A stretch of 64,000 nt of DNA from Neospora caninum Liverpool (Eukaryota > Apicomplexa > Conoidasida > Eucoccidiorida > Sarcocystidae). The stretch's first letter is position 1. Each line of letters begins with the position of its first letter. Under the pieces are notes generated by a model. It was not told the origin of the DNA. It did no database searches and saw only the letters and a list, made by a program, of their open reading frames with translations. The stretch is from positions 3,552,714-3,616,713 of the forward strand of contig NC_018393.1 in NCBI RefSeq assembly GCF_000208865.1, read 5' to 3'. This document shows, piece by piece, positions 38,048-50,000 of the stretch. A program made the translations under genes and the position numbers.

Positions 38048-41000
38048 ATGCCGGCGCCTTCGCGGTCGCCGCGGGTGGTGTACTCGGCCTCTCCCGCCGA
38101 TCGAGAGGCCGCAGAGACCAGCCTGCAGTTTGGCCCCGTAGGCTCGAGTGCAGTGAAGACCCGAACCCCCGCCGCGATGCGCGGTGGACGCCGAGTGGTT
38201 CGGCTGTTGCCCACCCTTCCTTTTTCGCGTCCCGTATGTGCGCCGGCGGATCCGTGGTCGCCAGGCATTTCGCCGCGTTGGTCGAGTTCGTCGTTCACGT
38301 CTATAGCAGCCCCGCCGGAGGGCGCAAGACCCGACGAACCGCGCTCCAGCAGACCGGGCCGGAGCGGCTCCAGGGCGCGTCCCGCCGTCGCGGCGCCCGC
38401 TCAGCCTGTGCATGCGGGCGCGCCGCTTCCTCCACCGGGGCAGCCCCAGGACAGGCCTTCGAGTCCCGGCTCTTGGCACGCCTCGCCGGTCGCGGATTTT
38501 TCACCGCTGAACACGCCTCTGGCGGAGTCGCGCGCCTCGTCCACGCCTGGGGAGACCCGCCCGAGCCCCGACGGCTCGCGGCAGTTTCAGTACCAGCCAG
38601 TGCAGGCGAATGCGCCCGATCCGTTTGCGCGCGTTCGCCGCTCCAACTCGAGTTTGTCCTCTCTCGAAGACGGCCGGAGTGTGGGCAGTGCTTTGACGCG
38701 GAAATCGGACAAAACAACTGCGACGGTCCACGACCCGCCGGCCGACGACGACGGGTTCCACAGGATCTTCTCCAGTGAAGGTCCGCCCAGCACGTCGAAC
38801 GGCAGCAACACTTCCTCCCGACGCGACACAGGCGCCGCGGGATCCGGAGACGCAGTGTCAGCTTCGGCGCGGAGACGGGAAGACCCGACGACTGGACCGA
38901 TCGGACAGGTGGCAAGTGACGGGGAGGCCGGCGCCGCGGAGAGGGCTGGCTCCTCGTTGCTCGGGAGGTTGCCGGGGACGTCCGAGAAGGGTGATGGAAA
39001 CCGGTCCTCTTCTCTGCCTTCTCGGCGACTGAGAAGCGGCGAGCGGGCCGGAGGGCGCGAGGGAAGTCCACGAGACAGACACGACGCGCCGGTCGAGTCG
39101 TTTCTCGGCGGCGCCCCTGCGGCACATCCGGCCAAGAAGAGGCGCGAGGGTGGGGGGACAGAGGAGACGCTTCCGGGGGGCGAGAACCTGTTGACGGACG
39201 GAGATGACTCTTCCTCGCCCAGTGCGGCGCCGTCGGATAAGCAGGCGAAAGCAGGCGACAACGGCGGGTTCAGGAGCTACGGATGGCTTCCGACGTACTT
39301 CCGGAAGAGCCGGAAGCGGCGTCTCGTCCTACTCTTGCTCGTCCTCCTTTTGCTTCTCCTGGCGATTGGGCTGCCCGTGCTGTTTTGCCTGGTCGCGCCC
39401 CGGATCGTGGCGGAGCAAGTCAGGGCGTCGAAGGTTCGCGTTCTCTCGACGAGCATCGAGAACCCCGATCCGTCTGGATTCCTCGCGACGATCGTTTTTG
39501 AGTTTCTCTCCTCGAGTCCAGTCACAGCGCACGTCGACGACTTGCCTCTCGACATCTCCTGGCGAGACCAGCCCGTGGGCCGGATGACGGTTCCGCGCTT
39601 CACCTTGGAGCCTTCGACGCGACACGTCGCCTTCTCGGCGGACTTCCGCGTCACCGACCTCGCCAACTGGAACGCGTTTGTCATGGCCATGCTCCGCGAG
39701 GGGAAGAGCGAGTGGCGGATTGCAGGCAGCGCGGAGATCCACGCGCTTGGGCTGACTTTCCGGAACATCCCCTTCGACAAAACCGTCGCGATCGACGGCC
39801 CGCCGCTCCCCGTCGCGGCTTCTCAGCGGCAGGTCGCCCGCGGGTTCCGAGTCGCGGAGATGGATTTGACGAGCAGCGACGCGGAGCGACTCCGCGTGCG
39901 CGCGACGGTCGTCTTCGACAACACTAGCACCTCGTCGATCAACTCTCTGGGGGAGATCCAGTTCCTCATGTTCTTCAAGGACACGCCCATAGGGTTGCTG
40001 CGGTCTCGCGGCCCCGTCCTCCTGCGGCGCGGGATCAACACCTACGTGTTTGACGCGGAACTGCATCCCGCAGTTCTTCCCATCGCCCGCGAAATCGGCC
40101 TTCGCCTCGGCGGCAGTCCGGAAACGCATGCCGCGACGCTCGCCAAGCAGTCTGGCCTCGACGCCGTGGACAGGTTCTACGACACCCGCAGCTCGGAGCA
40201 CGCCCCGTCTCCGGAGGAGGTTGCGCGCTTCCGGAGCGCCCTGTCCGAGATGATGTCGGCGTCTCTCTCGGGGTCTGCCGTCCACGTCAAGACCGTCGGC
40301 GTTTTCACCACGCAGCCGCTGTTCGCTGCGGCGGTTCGCGCTCTGGCTGTCGAGACACCTGTCGACAATCTGTTTGGCGACGATGGCGGTGCGCCGCGGG
40401 GCCGGTCCGTGGAGACCAGCGGCAGAAACGGCTTGGTGAAGGAAATGCGCTTCGACCACTTCGATATCAGCGCGGAGTCCCAAGTCGAGAACCGCGCACG
40501 GGTTGCCGCGAAGGTCACCGTCCGATTCGTGAACCCTCTGGGGCACAACTCGCCCCTCGAGATCCGGAAGGTGAGAGAACGGGAGCGAGGAAAAGAGGGC
40601 CGGGGACGCACTGTTTGGTGGGGCCGAGCAGGAAAGGCCACGCAGCAGCGCTCCCGGGCGCACGTCGAAGGAACGGGGACAGGCAAAAGGAGGAAAGAGA
40701 CTTGCAGGAAACCCCACAAAAAAGTGAAAGAAACGAGGGAAATGGACAGGGGGAAGGAAGGAAGGTTAGGAAACACCGAGGTAGGCGACCTACGAAGACA
40801 GTCTGAGGGACGCAAGTCGACGAAGCCGCGACAGCCGCTCGACAAGAGAGGACACCACGGTTTACAAACGAAAGAGTGGAGCTGGCGAGTAGTTTGCCGC
40901 TACTTGTTTCAACCTTGATTCCTGCGTAGATGTGTCTGACTCTCACCTTGCGTTCACGCGTCGCGGATCCGGGCGTCTGTGTGCACTCGCAGGTGTCTCT

Positions 41001-44000
41001 GAGTGCGTCGCTGCGCCGAGGCGGTCTCCAGGGGACTCCGATGGGCGTGATCAACGGGCTGATGCGGGCCACTGGCCCCCCCCGGAGGGTGGACCGTCCA
41101 GAGATTCCCTTGAATCGCGAAGAAGGCTCTTCTTCAGCCGAGACCAGCGACGGCGTCTGGGAATCCCAGGAGGCTCGGCCGGAAGAAAGGGCGGACGTGG
41201 CCGCAGTCGAACGCGAAGAGAAGCTCGTGAACTACCCTGAAGCGGTCCGTGCGGAGGAAGAGGAGCCTGGCGCGCGCACGTTCCTCGCACGCTCCGACAC
41301 CTACTCGCGGCGGGCTCCGGCGGAGTCGTCTCCGGATGAGGGCGCCGCCCCACGCGCGCTTTCGGCGTCCCGCGAGAAGCCGGTCCTGGTCAACTCCTCC
41401 GTGATGGACGTTTCCTTCGAGATGGAGGGTACGATTGATCTCGAGGACGACGGCGTGCCGTTTTCAGCTTTTATTCGGGAAATGGTGTCGGAGCCTTCGC
41501 CGTTCGTCGTCCTCGCCTTCACGGAGTCGGACGTGGAAATCCAAGCCATGACGGCGGTCGGGCCGCTCTCCCTGACGAAACTGCCTCTCGACCAGACACT
41601 GCAGATGGCGTCGATGGGCGACATGCGGAATGTGGAAATCGAGAGTTTCGAGGTTACTGGCGAAGTCCCTGGTGCGTGGCTGATCTCGACCGTGGTCATT
41701 TTCCCCTCCAAAGCGCCGACCTCGGTGTACCTCGGCGACTTGGGGCTGAACTTGAGTTTCCGCGGAGTCTCGATCGGCAGCGTGGTTGCGCGGAATGTCC
41801 ACATCGCACAGGGCGCGAACAAGCTAACATTCACTGGGCGCCTGCAGCCGCCCCACGACGCCACAGAGACGCTTTCGGAGTTTTTCTCCAGCGCCATCTC
41901 GTCCCCAGCGCGAAACGCCTCGAACGCCGCCGAGTCTTTAGGGCCGAACGACGCGCTGGGGCGAACCACAACGCGGCCAGAATCCGCAGGAGTCCCCGTG
42001 ATGGAGGTTGTGGTCACGGCTACGGCCAGGCGTCTCCTGGACTCTCTCGAGGCAGCCGAGCAGGAGAGAAGGGGCGAAGGAGACGCCGAGGCCGGCTCTG
42101 ACTCGGGCGCGAACCGGGCGAGAAAGCCACTGAAGTGGGTCCAAGAGGGCCTCGAGGGAGTCACCATGGAAGTCCCCGTTCCCCAGGTCGGCACAACGGC
42201 CGATCTCGTCCGGTCCGTTAACCTAGCTGGTTTGCGCATGTCCCTCGACGCCGAGGAGGGGTCGCGCAGCCTCGACGAGGCCGTTCCGATGCGCGGCTAC
42301 ATCGAACTGTTCCTGAACAACCCGCTGGGGCGACACCTGCCTCTCAGGTTGTCTGCCGTCTCCCTGAGCGTCGCGCTCGTCGTCGCGCTCCCGAGCGAGG
42401 CGAGTTGGGTTCCCACGCCGAGCGGGCTCTACCGGCCGGTTGTCGCCGCAGGAGGGGCTGGCCGGCAAGGCGAGGAGGCGGAGACTGTGGGGAGCGAGAG
42501 TCCGTCAAGCGGCAGGGTCGCCACGTCGAACGCGCCGCACAAGACCCGACGCATGACCGTTGGGCGCCTCTCGACAGAGCTCCGAGACCTCCGATCCGAA
42601 GCGGTCGGGCACTTGTTCTCGGAAGGAGCGGAGGGGCGTCCTTCCCTGTCGGCTTCGCCCTCAGCTTCGGGAGTCGACGCCTCCGTTTTGCGTCTCCTCT
42701 TGCCGCTGGAAGTTCCCCTCGAGCTCGCAGGGGATGGCACGGCCTTTGCGGAGTTTGTCGGCGCGTTTTTGGAGCGCGAGCAAGTTGAGGTGTTTGTCAC
42801 GGGGCAAGCAGAGTGCACAGTACAGACGGGATTTGGAGACGTCAAGATTCGGAACGTCGACCTCGAATCCGCCATGCCGCTCGAGGGCCTCAACGGGCTG
42901 AAGGGGTCAAAACTGCGCAAATTCCAAGTCCTCGGCTTCGGGCCCCTACGCCCCTTCCTCTTGGGCGAGACGGAGACAGCGGAGACGGGAGAGACAGCGG
43001 AGGCGCCAAGTCGACGCCCAGGCCTCAGAGACGACATGCGCCTCGAAAGCGAAGAAAAAGGACTCCTTCTCGCCGTCTCTGTGCAAATGCGAAACCCGTC
43101 AGAAGCGACCGTCGACATGGGAAGCATTGAACTCGAAATCCTCCACCTCGGGACCGCGGTGGGTCGCATGCGCGGAACGCACATCTCACTCGTCCCCGGA
43201 GAGAACTTCCTCGATCTCGTTGGTAAGCGGAGATAGCAGGAGAGAGACCCACGCGCATCCATGCATATTCATCCATGCATATTTATATATATCTGTGTTT
43301 CTGTGTCTCTGTCTATATGTAGATATCGATGTTTAACTGTCTATATATGTACATATGCGAATATCGATTTGTGTCTTTGGCAAGTGGAACGGGAATCTAT
43401 TTCGGAACACCAGCAGGCAGCTTTCTGCAGCTGGAGATCGGCGAATTCACGGTGGACCACGGATCCCCGCGGAGACGTCTCGACGCACCGGCCTCGCTAC
43501 ACTTGAAGAAAGAGGCGGCATTGTGCGGCAAGACACCGAAGAAAAAGCGTCCAACCTACAAAGTTTTTTCCTGGCGCGGAAATGTGTTTTCGAATTTCAA
43601 GGAAAGAGCTCTTTTCACGTTTTTGCCACATTCTCTACACACCCTCGAAAGGACGCCCTCACAATCTGCTTTTTTGTCTTATGCGTCTTTGTTTCTTTTT
43701 AGGGGGCATCATTCTGAATCGCGAGACAGAACGCGCAGTCTCGTCGTTGGTCTCTCGCGCCCTGTTGAATCGGGATTTGGAACTGTCGGTGGCTGTTGCG
43801 GATTCGACGAGGAACGCGCCGCACTCGCGGGTTCCCAGGTGGTTCGTGCGGGCGATGCGAGGCGCGAAGATTCTGCCGGTGATTCCACCCTTGGCCGAGT
43901 TGCTGCCGGGAATGGACGGTCGTACGCTCCTCCAGGACATCTCCTTCGACGCACTGACTGTCTCTGCCGCGCCTTCCCATCCCGACTTTGCCTCTCCGTC

Positions 44001-47000
44001 GCTGCGTTTCCACGCATCCACGACGGTTCTCGCCACAAATCCCCTCGGCCAGTCCGTCCCGGTCCTCATCCAGGCTGTCTCCCTCTCCGCAACAGTCCTC
44101 GATCTCCAAGGCCGCCCAATCGGCCATTTGGAGCTTCCGGAGACGCCCGCGACCAGCGCGCCCCACGCGGCTCCAGGATCCGCGTCGCTGGACGTCTTTG
44201 TGAAGTTCGAAGACGCGCGGCTCTTTCTCGAGCGTGACGGCGTCGAACTCGGCCGCACCATCCAGGAGTACCTCCGCAACCCCTCGGAAGCTCTGGGTCT
44301 GCTTTTCAACGGCCACGCCACAGTCAGCGTACTCGTCGGCGATGCAGCGACGCTCGAGATCCGTGGCGTGCAAATCGAAAAAGAAGTCTTCCTCGGAAAC
44401 CGCGCGCAGACCGGCGAAGAAAAAGGTGAGGAAGCGCCCCGCACGCGACCAAACAGACCCGAGAACCCCGAGGGGCTCTCGAAGAGAAAAAAGGTGCGGT
44501 TCCCGTTTTCCAGAATCGGCGGGTTCTGCCTGTTCGGAGTTTCGTGACTTCCCGGCTGTCTCTGCGTTTGCGCGTTTTGCCCCCGTCTGCTCGTTCCTCG
44601 CCCGTTCTTTCCACGCTGTCGGTTTTACGTTTTTCTTCGCGCTTCCGCGCAAAAGGTGATCTCTCGCTCGCGCGCCGTTCGTCTCAATGTCGGCGCCACC
44701 GCTCCCTCGCGCTTTGTTTTTTCAGATGCGGCGCGTCCTTCCTCGGCGGTTCACGAAGACCTCGGCGTCTTTGCGCCTCGCCTCGAGTCGTTTTCCTTCG
44801 AGGGTGTCCACCCCGAAGGCGGCGCGCGGCTGTTTGCAGTTGCCTCCATGCAGAACCCCGCGTCGGTGCGGCTGCTGCTCCCGCGGCTCTTCTTCAACAT
44901 TTCTTTCAACGACTCTCTCCTCGGCCAGGCGTGGATTGCCGACGACGTCGTGACCGTCGAGCCGTTCCCGCTTCGCACGTCGCTCCACGTCCGCGGCCGG
45001 CTGTACAGACAGACGACTGCTCACGGGCTGAAGGCCCTGAACGATCTAGTCAAGGCCGTGGTCAGTCAGGTGACCATCGGGGACGACAGCGAGGCAGATC
45101 CGGGCCAAGACGCCTCCACGCTGGCTCCGAAGAAGGACGAAGACAGCGCCGGCGCCCCATCTGCGCGCGTGAAGATCCACGTCAACACGGGCGACGGTCG
45201 GGGCCTCGTCTCGTCCCCGTCTTTTTTCTCGAGCTCGGAGACGCTTCCCACGTGGATCGCCGTGGGGCTGGACGGCTTGGAGCTGGAGGCGCCGGTAGAT
45301 GGTCGGCAGCTGCTGCCGGTCGACATGCTGAGGCGTCTCGTTTTGAAGGAGATCCTCGTCCGCGTGCAGCCGGGACTCGCCGCCCCGCTGTTGCTCGATT
45401 CCTTCCTCCATCTGCGGCTCCAGAACCCGTTCGGCACCGACGCGTTGCTCGAGGTCGAAGACCTCTCGATTCGCGCGGACTTGCGAGACGCGCGCAGCAA
45501 CCGCGTCTTTGGCCGACTAACGTCGTCCGCGGAGTCGCGGGGGGACTCTCCGGAGACGCATGCGCGCGATATGGCGGAGGCGAGCGCGCCGGCGTCACCG
45601 AGCTCCGCGGCAAGGCACGTGTGTGTGCCCGAGACGCAAAGTGTCTCTTCGCTCCAAGCCAGCGAGGGGACGCCGACGGCAGCCTCGGCCAGTTCAGAGA
45701 CAGGCGGCGTATGCACGCTGGAACTGCCCTTCGCGGGAGCCCTGGCGATCACCGACGCCGCGGCCTTTGCAGACTTTGCGACCGCCAAGGAGACACCGGA
45801 GACGCCGTTGTCGGCTTCGGCCGTGATTCGCGTGGAAGGCGACGCAGGCGTGACTGTGCATACGCCGCTGGGACGCCTCGTGGTGGACGCCATGGCGCTC
45901 CGCCAGAATGTCCCGTTCTCGGGCATGCGCCCCGTGCTCGACAGCCTGACCGCTGGGGTCCTCATGCAGGCCTTCCAAGTGAAGCAGGTGATTTTGGACG
46001 GCGCCGACGGCCTGGACAGAATCGTCTTCTCTGCGCGCGTGCTTCTGGGGGCGCAGCCGCATGCCGCGCCTGCCGCGCGTGGGGACGCGTCCCGAGAGTC
46101 GACCGATTCGGAAGCACTGGAAGTGCATGCAGGGGATTTGAAGTTGAATTTGATTTCCCAGGGCCAGGTGATTGGGACGGTGGCGACGAAGGACGCAGTG
46201 ATTGGCGGGCTGGGCGGGGCGGGAAAGCGCCAGGAGATCACGGTGGAAGGCGAGCTGTTTGAAGCCTCGAAGGTCCGCGGGACGCCGGATTCGCGGCTCC
46301 TGAGTCTCATGCAAAGTGCAGTTGGCGAGGCCAACGTCGATCTGCTGATTCAGAGCCACCGGGGCGAGCAGACGGCAGCCCGCCCCGCCTGGCTCCTCGA
46401 CACCATCGACCGCATGCAGCTGCGGCCTGCTCTCTCGGGCCTCGACTCTGTCTTGCGACTCGTGGAAGGCATGCGGCTCAGGTCCCTGTCGATCGCCATC
46501 TTGGACTCCACGCGTCTCGCCACCGACGCCATCGTCTCGGTGGACACACGCAGCCCCCTGGGTCCGGACGTCGAGCTCCGCATCGACGAGGTCGCCGCGG
46601 AGATCCGCCTCTTCTCGCCTCTTTCGAACTGGAAGGACGCATCTGTCGAATCTCCCCACGCAGCCAGCGAGGCGCGCGGCCGGCCTCTCGCCGCGCCGGG
46701 GCCGATGGCCACGCTGCGTCTCGCGTCTCGCGTGCCGGTGTCGCAGGTCCAGGAAGGCGACTTGCTGCGTGTGGAGCTCCTCCTGAACCACGTCAAGTTC
46801 GGAGACACTCTGGAGCTCGCCGGCGACGGCGCGCTGTTTGCGGAGTTCGTGGCGGGTCTGGTGAACGGCGAAGTCGCGGCGATGCCCTACGAGGCCACAG
46901 TGCACGCGAGCGTCTCGACGGCGTTCGGAAACTTCGGCATTTCGGGGTTCAAAGTCCGCGCCGCCGTTGACTCGCGCCAGCTGGCGGGCGCTGCGCAGAG

Positions 47001-50000
47001 GGCCGAAACCGCAGAGGCCGGCAGGGAGCCCGAGCATTCGGCGGACGGGGGAGACGCAAACCGGACGGGGGACGGCGCAGGAGCGACGCCCAGAGGGCTT
47101 TTGGAAGACTTCACGTTTGACTTGCTGGATGTGAAGTTCCGCGGAAAAGGGGAGTTGCCGACGCTGGACTCGGGCGCGGCATTTGACGCGACGATGGCGC
47201 TTCGCCTCCCTCTCGACTTGTCTCTGTCCCTCGGCTCGCTCGCCTTCCGCGTCGAGGTACCCCGGACGCCAAACTTTGAGAAGCCGGAAAAGGCCGGGCG
47301 CGCTTCGGCGCCCGTCGAGTCTGCGTATCTCGGCACGCTGAGCATCCCGAATCTGACCATTCGTCCAGGGACTTCGACGATTGCGGTGTCCGGACACCTG
47401 GACCCGAGGCCCACGGACCTCGAGGTCGTCTCCGAGTTCCTCTCCCGCGCCGTCCGAGGCCTCTCGCCCTACGTGCTCGTTCTGGGCGAAGGCGTGGAGC
47501 TGTCGGGCGCGGAGACTCCCCTCTGGCTCGTGGAGACAGCTCGGGCGATGCGGATCTGGGCCCCGATGCCCGCCTCCGGCTTGGACAAATTCGTCGCGGG
47601 TTCGTTCGTCAACATCGCCCTGCGGAACGTGGGCATCTCGGCGATTGCGCCGGCGGTTCAGGGCCGCGACGACGCGGTCGCGCTGAGTGCCGACGTGCGC
47701 GCGAAGATTCTGAGCCCGTTCGGCGAAGGTTCGCGCCTCGTGGTGAAGGCCGTGGACCTCCAGGTCGACCTGAAAAGGAGGCGCGAGGACGGCGAGACAT
47801 TTCGGCGGGGAGCGGAGAACGCAGAAAGGGAACGTTTACAAGACGGAACCGAAGCAGGCACCGGCGACGCCGCGACGGGAACTGAGCCGGAAGGACGGGA
47901 ACCTTCGACCGACGTTTCGAACCCAGTGCGGCGTCTCCAAGACAGTTCGGACGAAACCGTGGCTTCGCCTAGCACGCGCCCTTCGCTGGTCGCACGCGAG
48001 GCTTCGGCCCAGGCCCTCGAGACGGTCGGCCGGCTGCGTTTGCGGGATATGCCGCTGCAGCAGGTCGGGGATGAAGTTCACATCCACTTGGAGGATGTGG
48101 TGCTTGAGTTTGAAGACCGCGGCGATGCGTTCGCGGCTCTCGCGCTGAGTCTGATGGAGTCTGCGTCGGCGCTCACGGTGTACGTACGCGGCGCGGCGAC
48201 TGTGGCGGTCGACACCGACTTGGGTTTCCTGACTCTGCGCGAAGTGCCGCTCGCCCTCGAGGTCCCAATGGACGGTTTGGAGATCTTTGGAGGGAGGACG
48301 CTGGAGCACCTCTCCGAAGGCGCGTTGGAAAACTTGAGAGTGACGGATTTCGAGGACGAGAACGTCCCGGGGTTCCACTTGTCCACGCGGCTGGTCATGG
48401 AGAACAACCACGACGTCTCCGTCGATCTCGGCCCCATGGCGTTCGACTTGACGTACGAGGGTACCGTCATCGGCGCGGTCGTTCTGCCGCACTTCGCCAT
48501 GTTACCGGGCCGCAACGAAGTCCGCCTCGAGGGCGCAGTCAAACCCGAGGGCCTTGACGCCTTCAGCGAACTCGCGACGGCCTTCTTCCTCGAAAGCCAG
48601 TACACGATTGGCGTGCGGGGCGCTCCGACGAAGCGCCTGTTCTCGGCGTCGGCGGGCGAGGCGAGCGAAGCGGCTCGGCTCGCGATCGCCCGTGCCGGCG
48701 TCCAGGGTCGCGCCCCCCGGTGGCTGCGGGAAGTTCTCGCGAACGTGGATTTCTCAGTGCCCATATCGAGTTTGCGGTCTGCGGGTCAGTCCGAGGCGCG
48801 CGGCCGCAGTGCGGAAGAAGCCGTGACGGAGATGGTGAAGAAAGTCGAACTCGTCAACATCGACGTGGACTTTAGCGGGCCTCGAGACCCGTTTATCTCC
48901 GGCGAGGTCCAGGTCTTGTACGCGCTCCCGGACAAGTTCAACATCCGCCACCAAATCGAGACGGTGTGGAGCAAAATGACAATTTTTCACCACCACGGGG
49001 ACGGTGACCCTACGCCTCTTGGCTCGATGGACTTGGTGGACCTCGCCCCTGCGGCTCTGCCGGCGGCGCGCCCTGCGTCGCTCGCCGAACCGGAGGCCTC
49101 CGCACTCGTTGCGCGCGCTGACGCGGTCGTGCCGGCGTGGGAGACAGAGGAAGAGAAGGAGCGCGGAGACCCAGTCGAGCTCCGGTTCTTCGTCGACATG
49201 CTGCGCCTGAGTGTGCGCGAAGGCGCCGAAACAGCCATGGCCGACATGCTCGCAGAGATCGTGAACAAGTCGGGCGACCTTCACATCCTCCTGAAGGGCC
49301 ATGCGCGCCTCCGAATCAAAACTGCCGTCGGACCCCTCCTCATCGGCGACGTCCCCATCAACCTCAAAAAGAGCTTGAAATGTAAACACAGAGAAAGAGA
49401 CGCTTCCTGGATAGATCTGCAGCTTGCATGCTACATCTCAAGCACCAACTCTCAGAAAAAAAGGATTCTAGAAACATACGCACACACATGTAACTACCTA
49501 TATCTCGACCTCTGTCTCTCTCTATATATCTACATCTATAACTATATATATATATATATATCTACCTATATATATATATATATATACATGTCATTTTATG
49601 TGGATTTATGTAGATGTAGAGGTAGAATTTCGCGTTCGACTCGGGTGAACTTGAGAGAGTGAGAGATGCGCGACTCGAGGGGCAAAGCGTGGCTGGGGCA
49701 TCCTGTCTCTGCGACCGTCTCTCTTCAGGCATCGGCGGCCTCGATCCGGAGACGGTGAAGAATGCGTTTCAGATGGAGGATTTTGGGATCCAGGCCGGGA
49801 AGGCGCACGGGTTGTTGGCGTCCGCGAATTTGCGGCTGATGATGCCGAAGGCGGTCGAGAACTTCACGGTGCGTCTCGGGAAGGTGACCCTCGACATGTT
49901 TACGCCGATTTCCCAGGCGAAGCAGGAGCAGCTCGGAGACTTCAAAACCCTCTCGCCGCCCGCCCTCAAACTCGTGCAGCCCCACCCGCAGTTCGGCTAT

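Noticed and set aside
44544..46262. 572-codon + strand frame overlapping LEA-2 exon 4
   Set aside because: Same strand, wrong frame: Arg-rich translation typical of a +1 shadow of GC-rich coding DNA.
45066..47397. Long - strand frames (422 and 567 codons) opposite the LEA-2 array
   Set aside because: They are shadows of strongly codon-biased + strand coding DNA, and the repeat motifs are only on the + strand.
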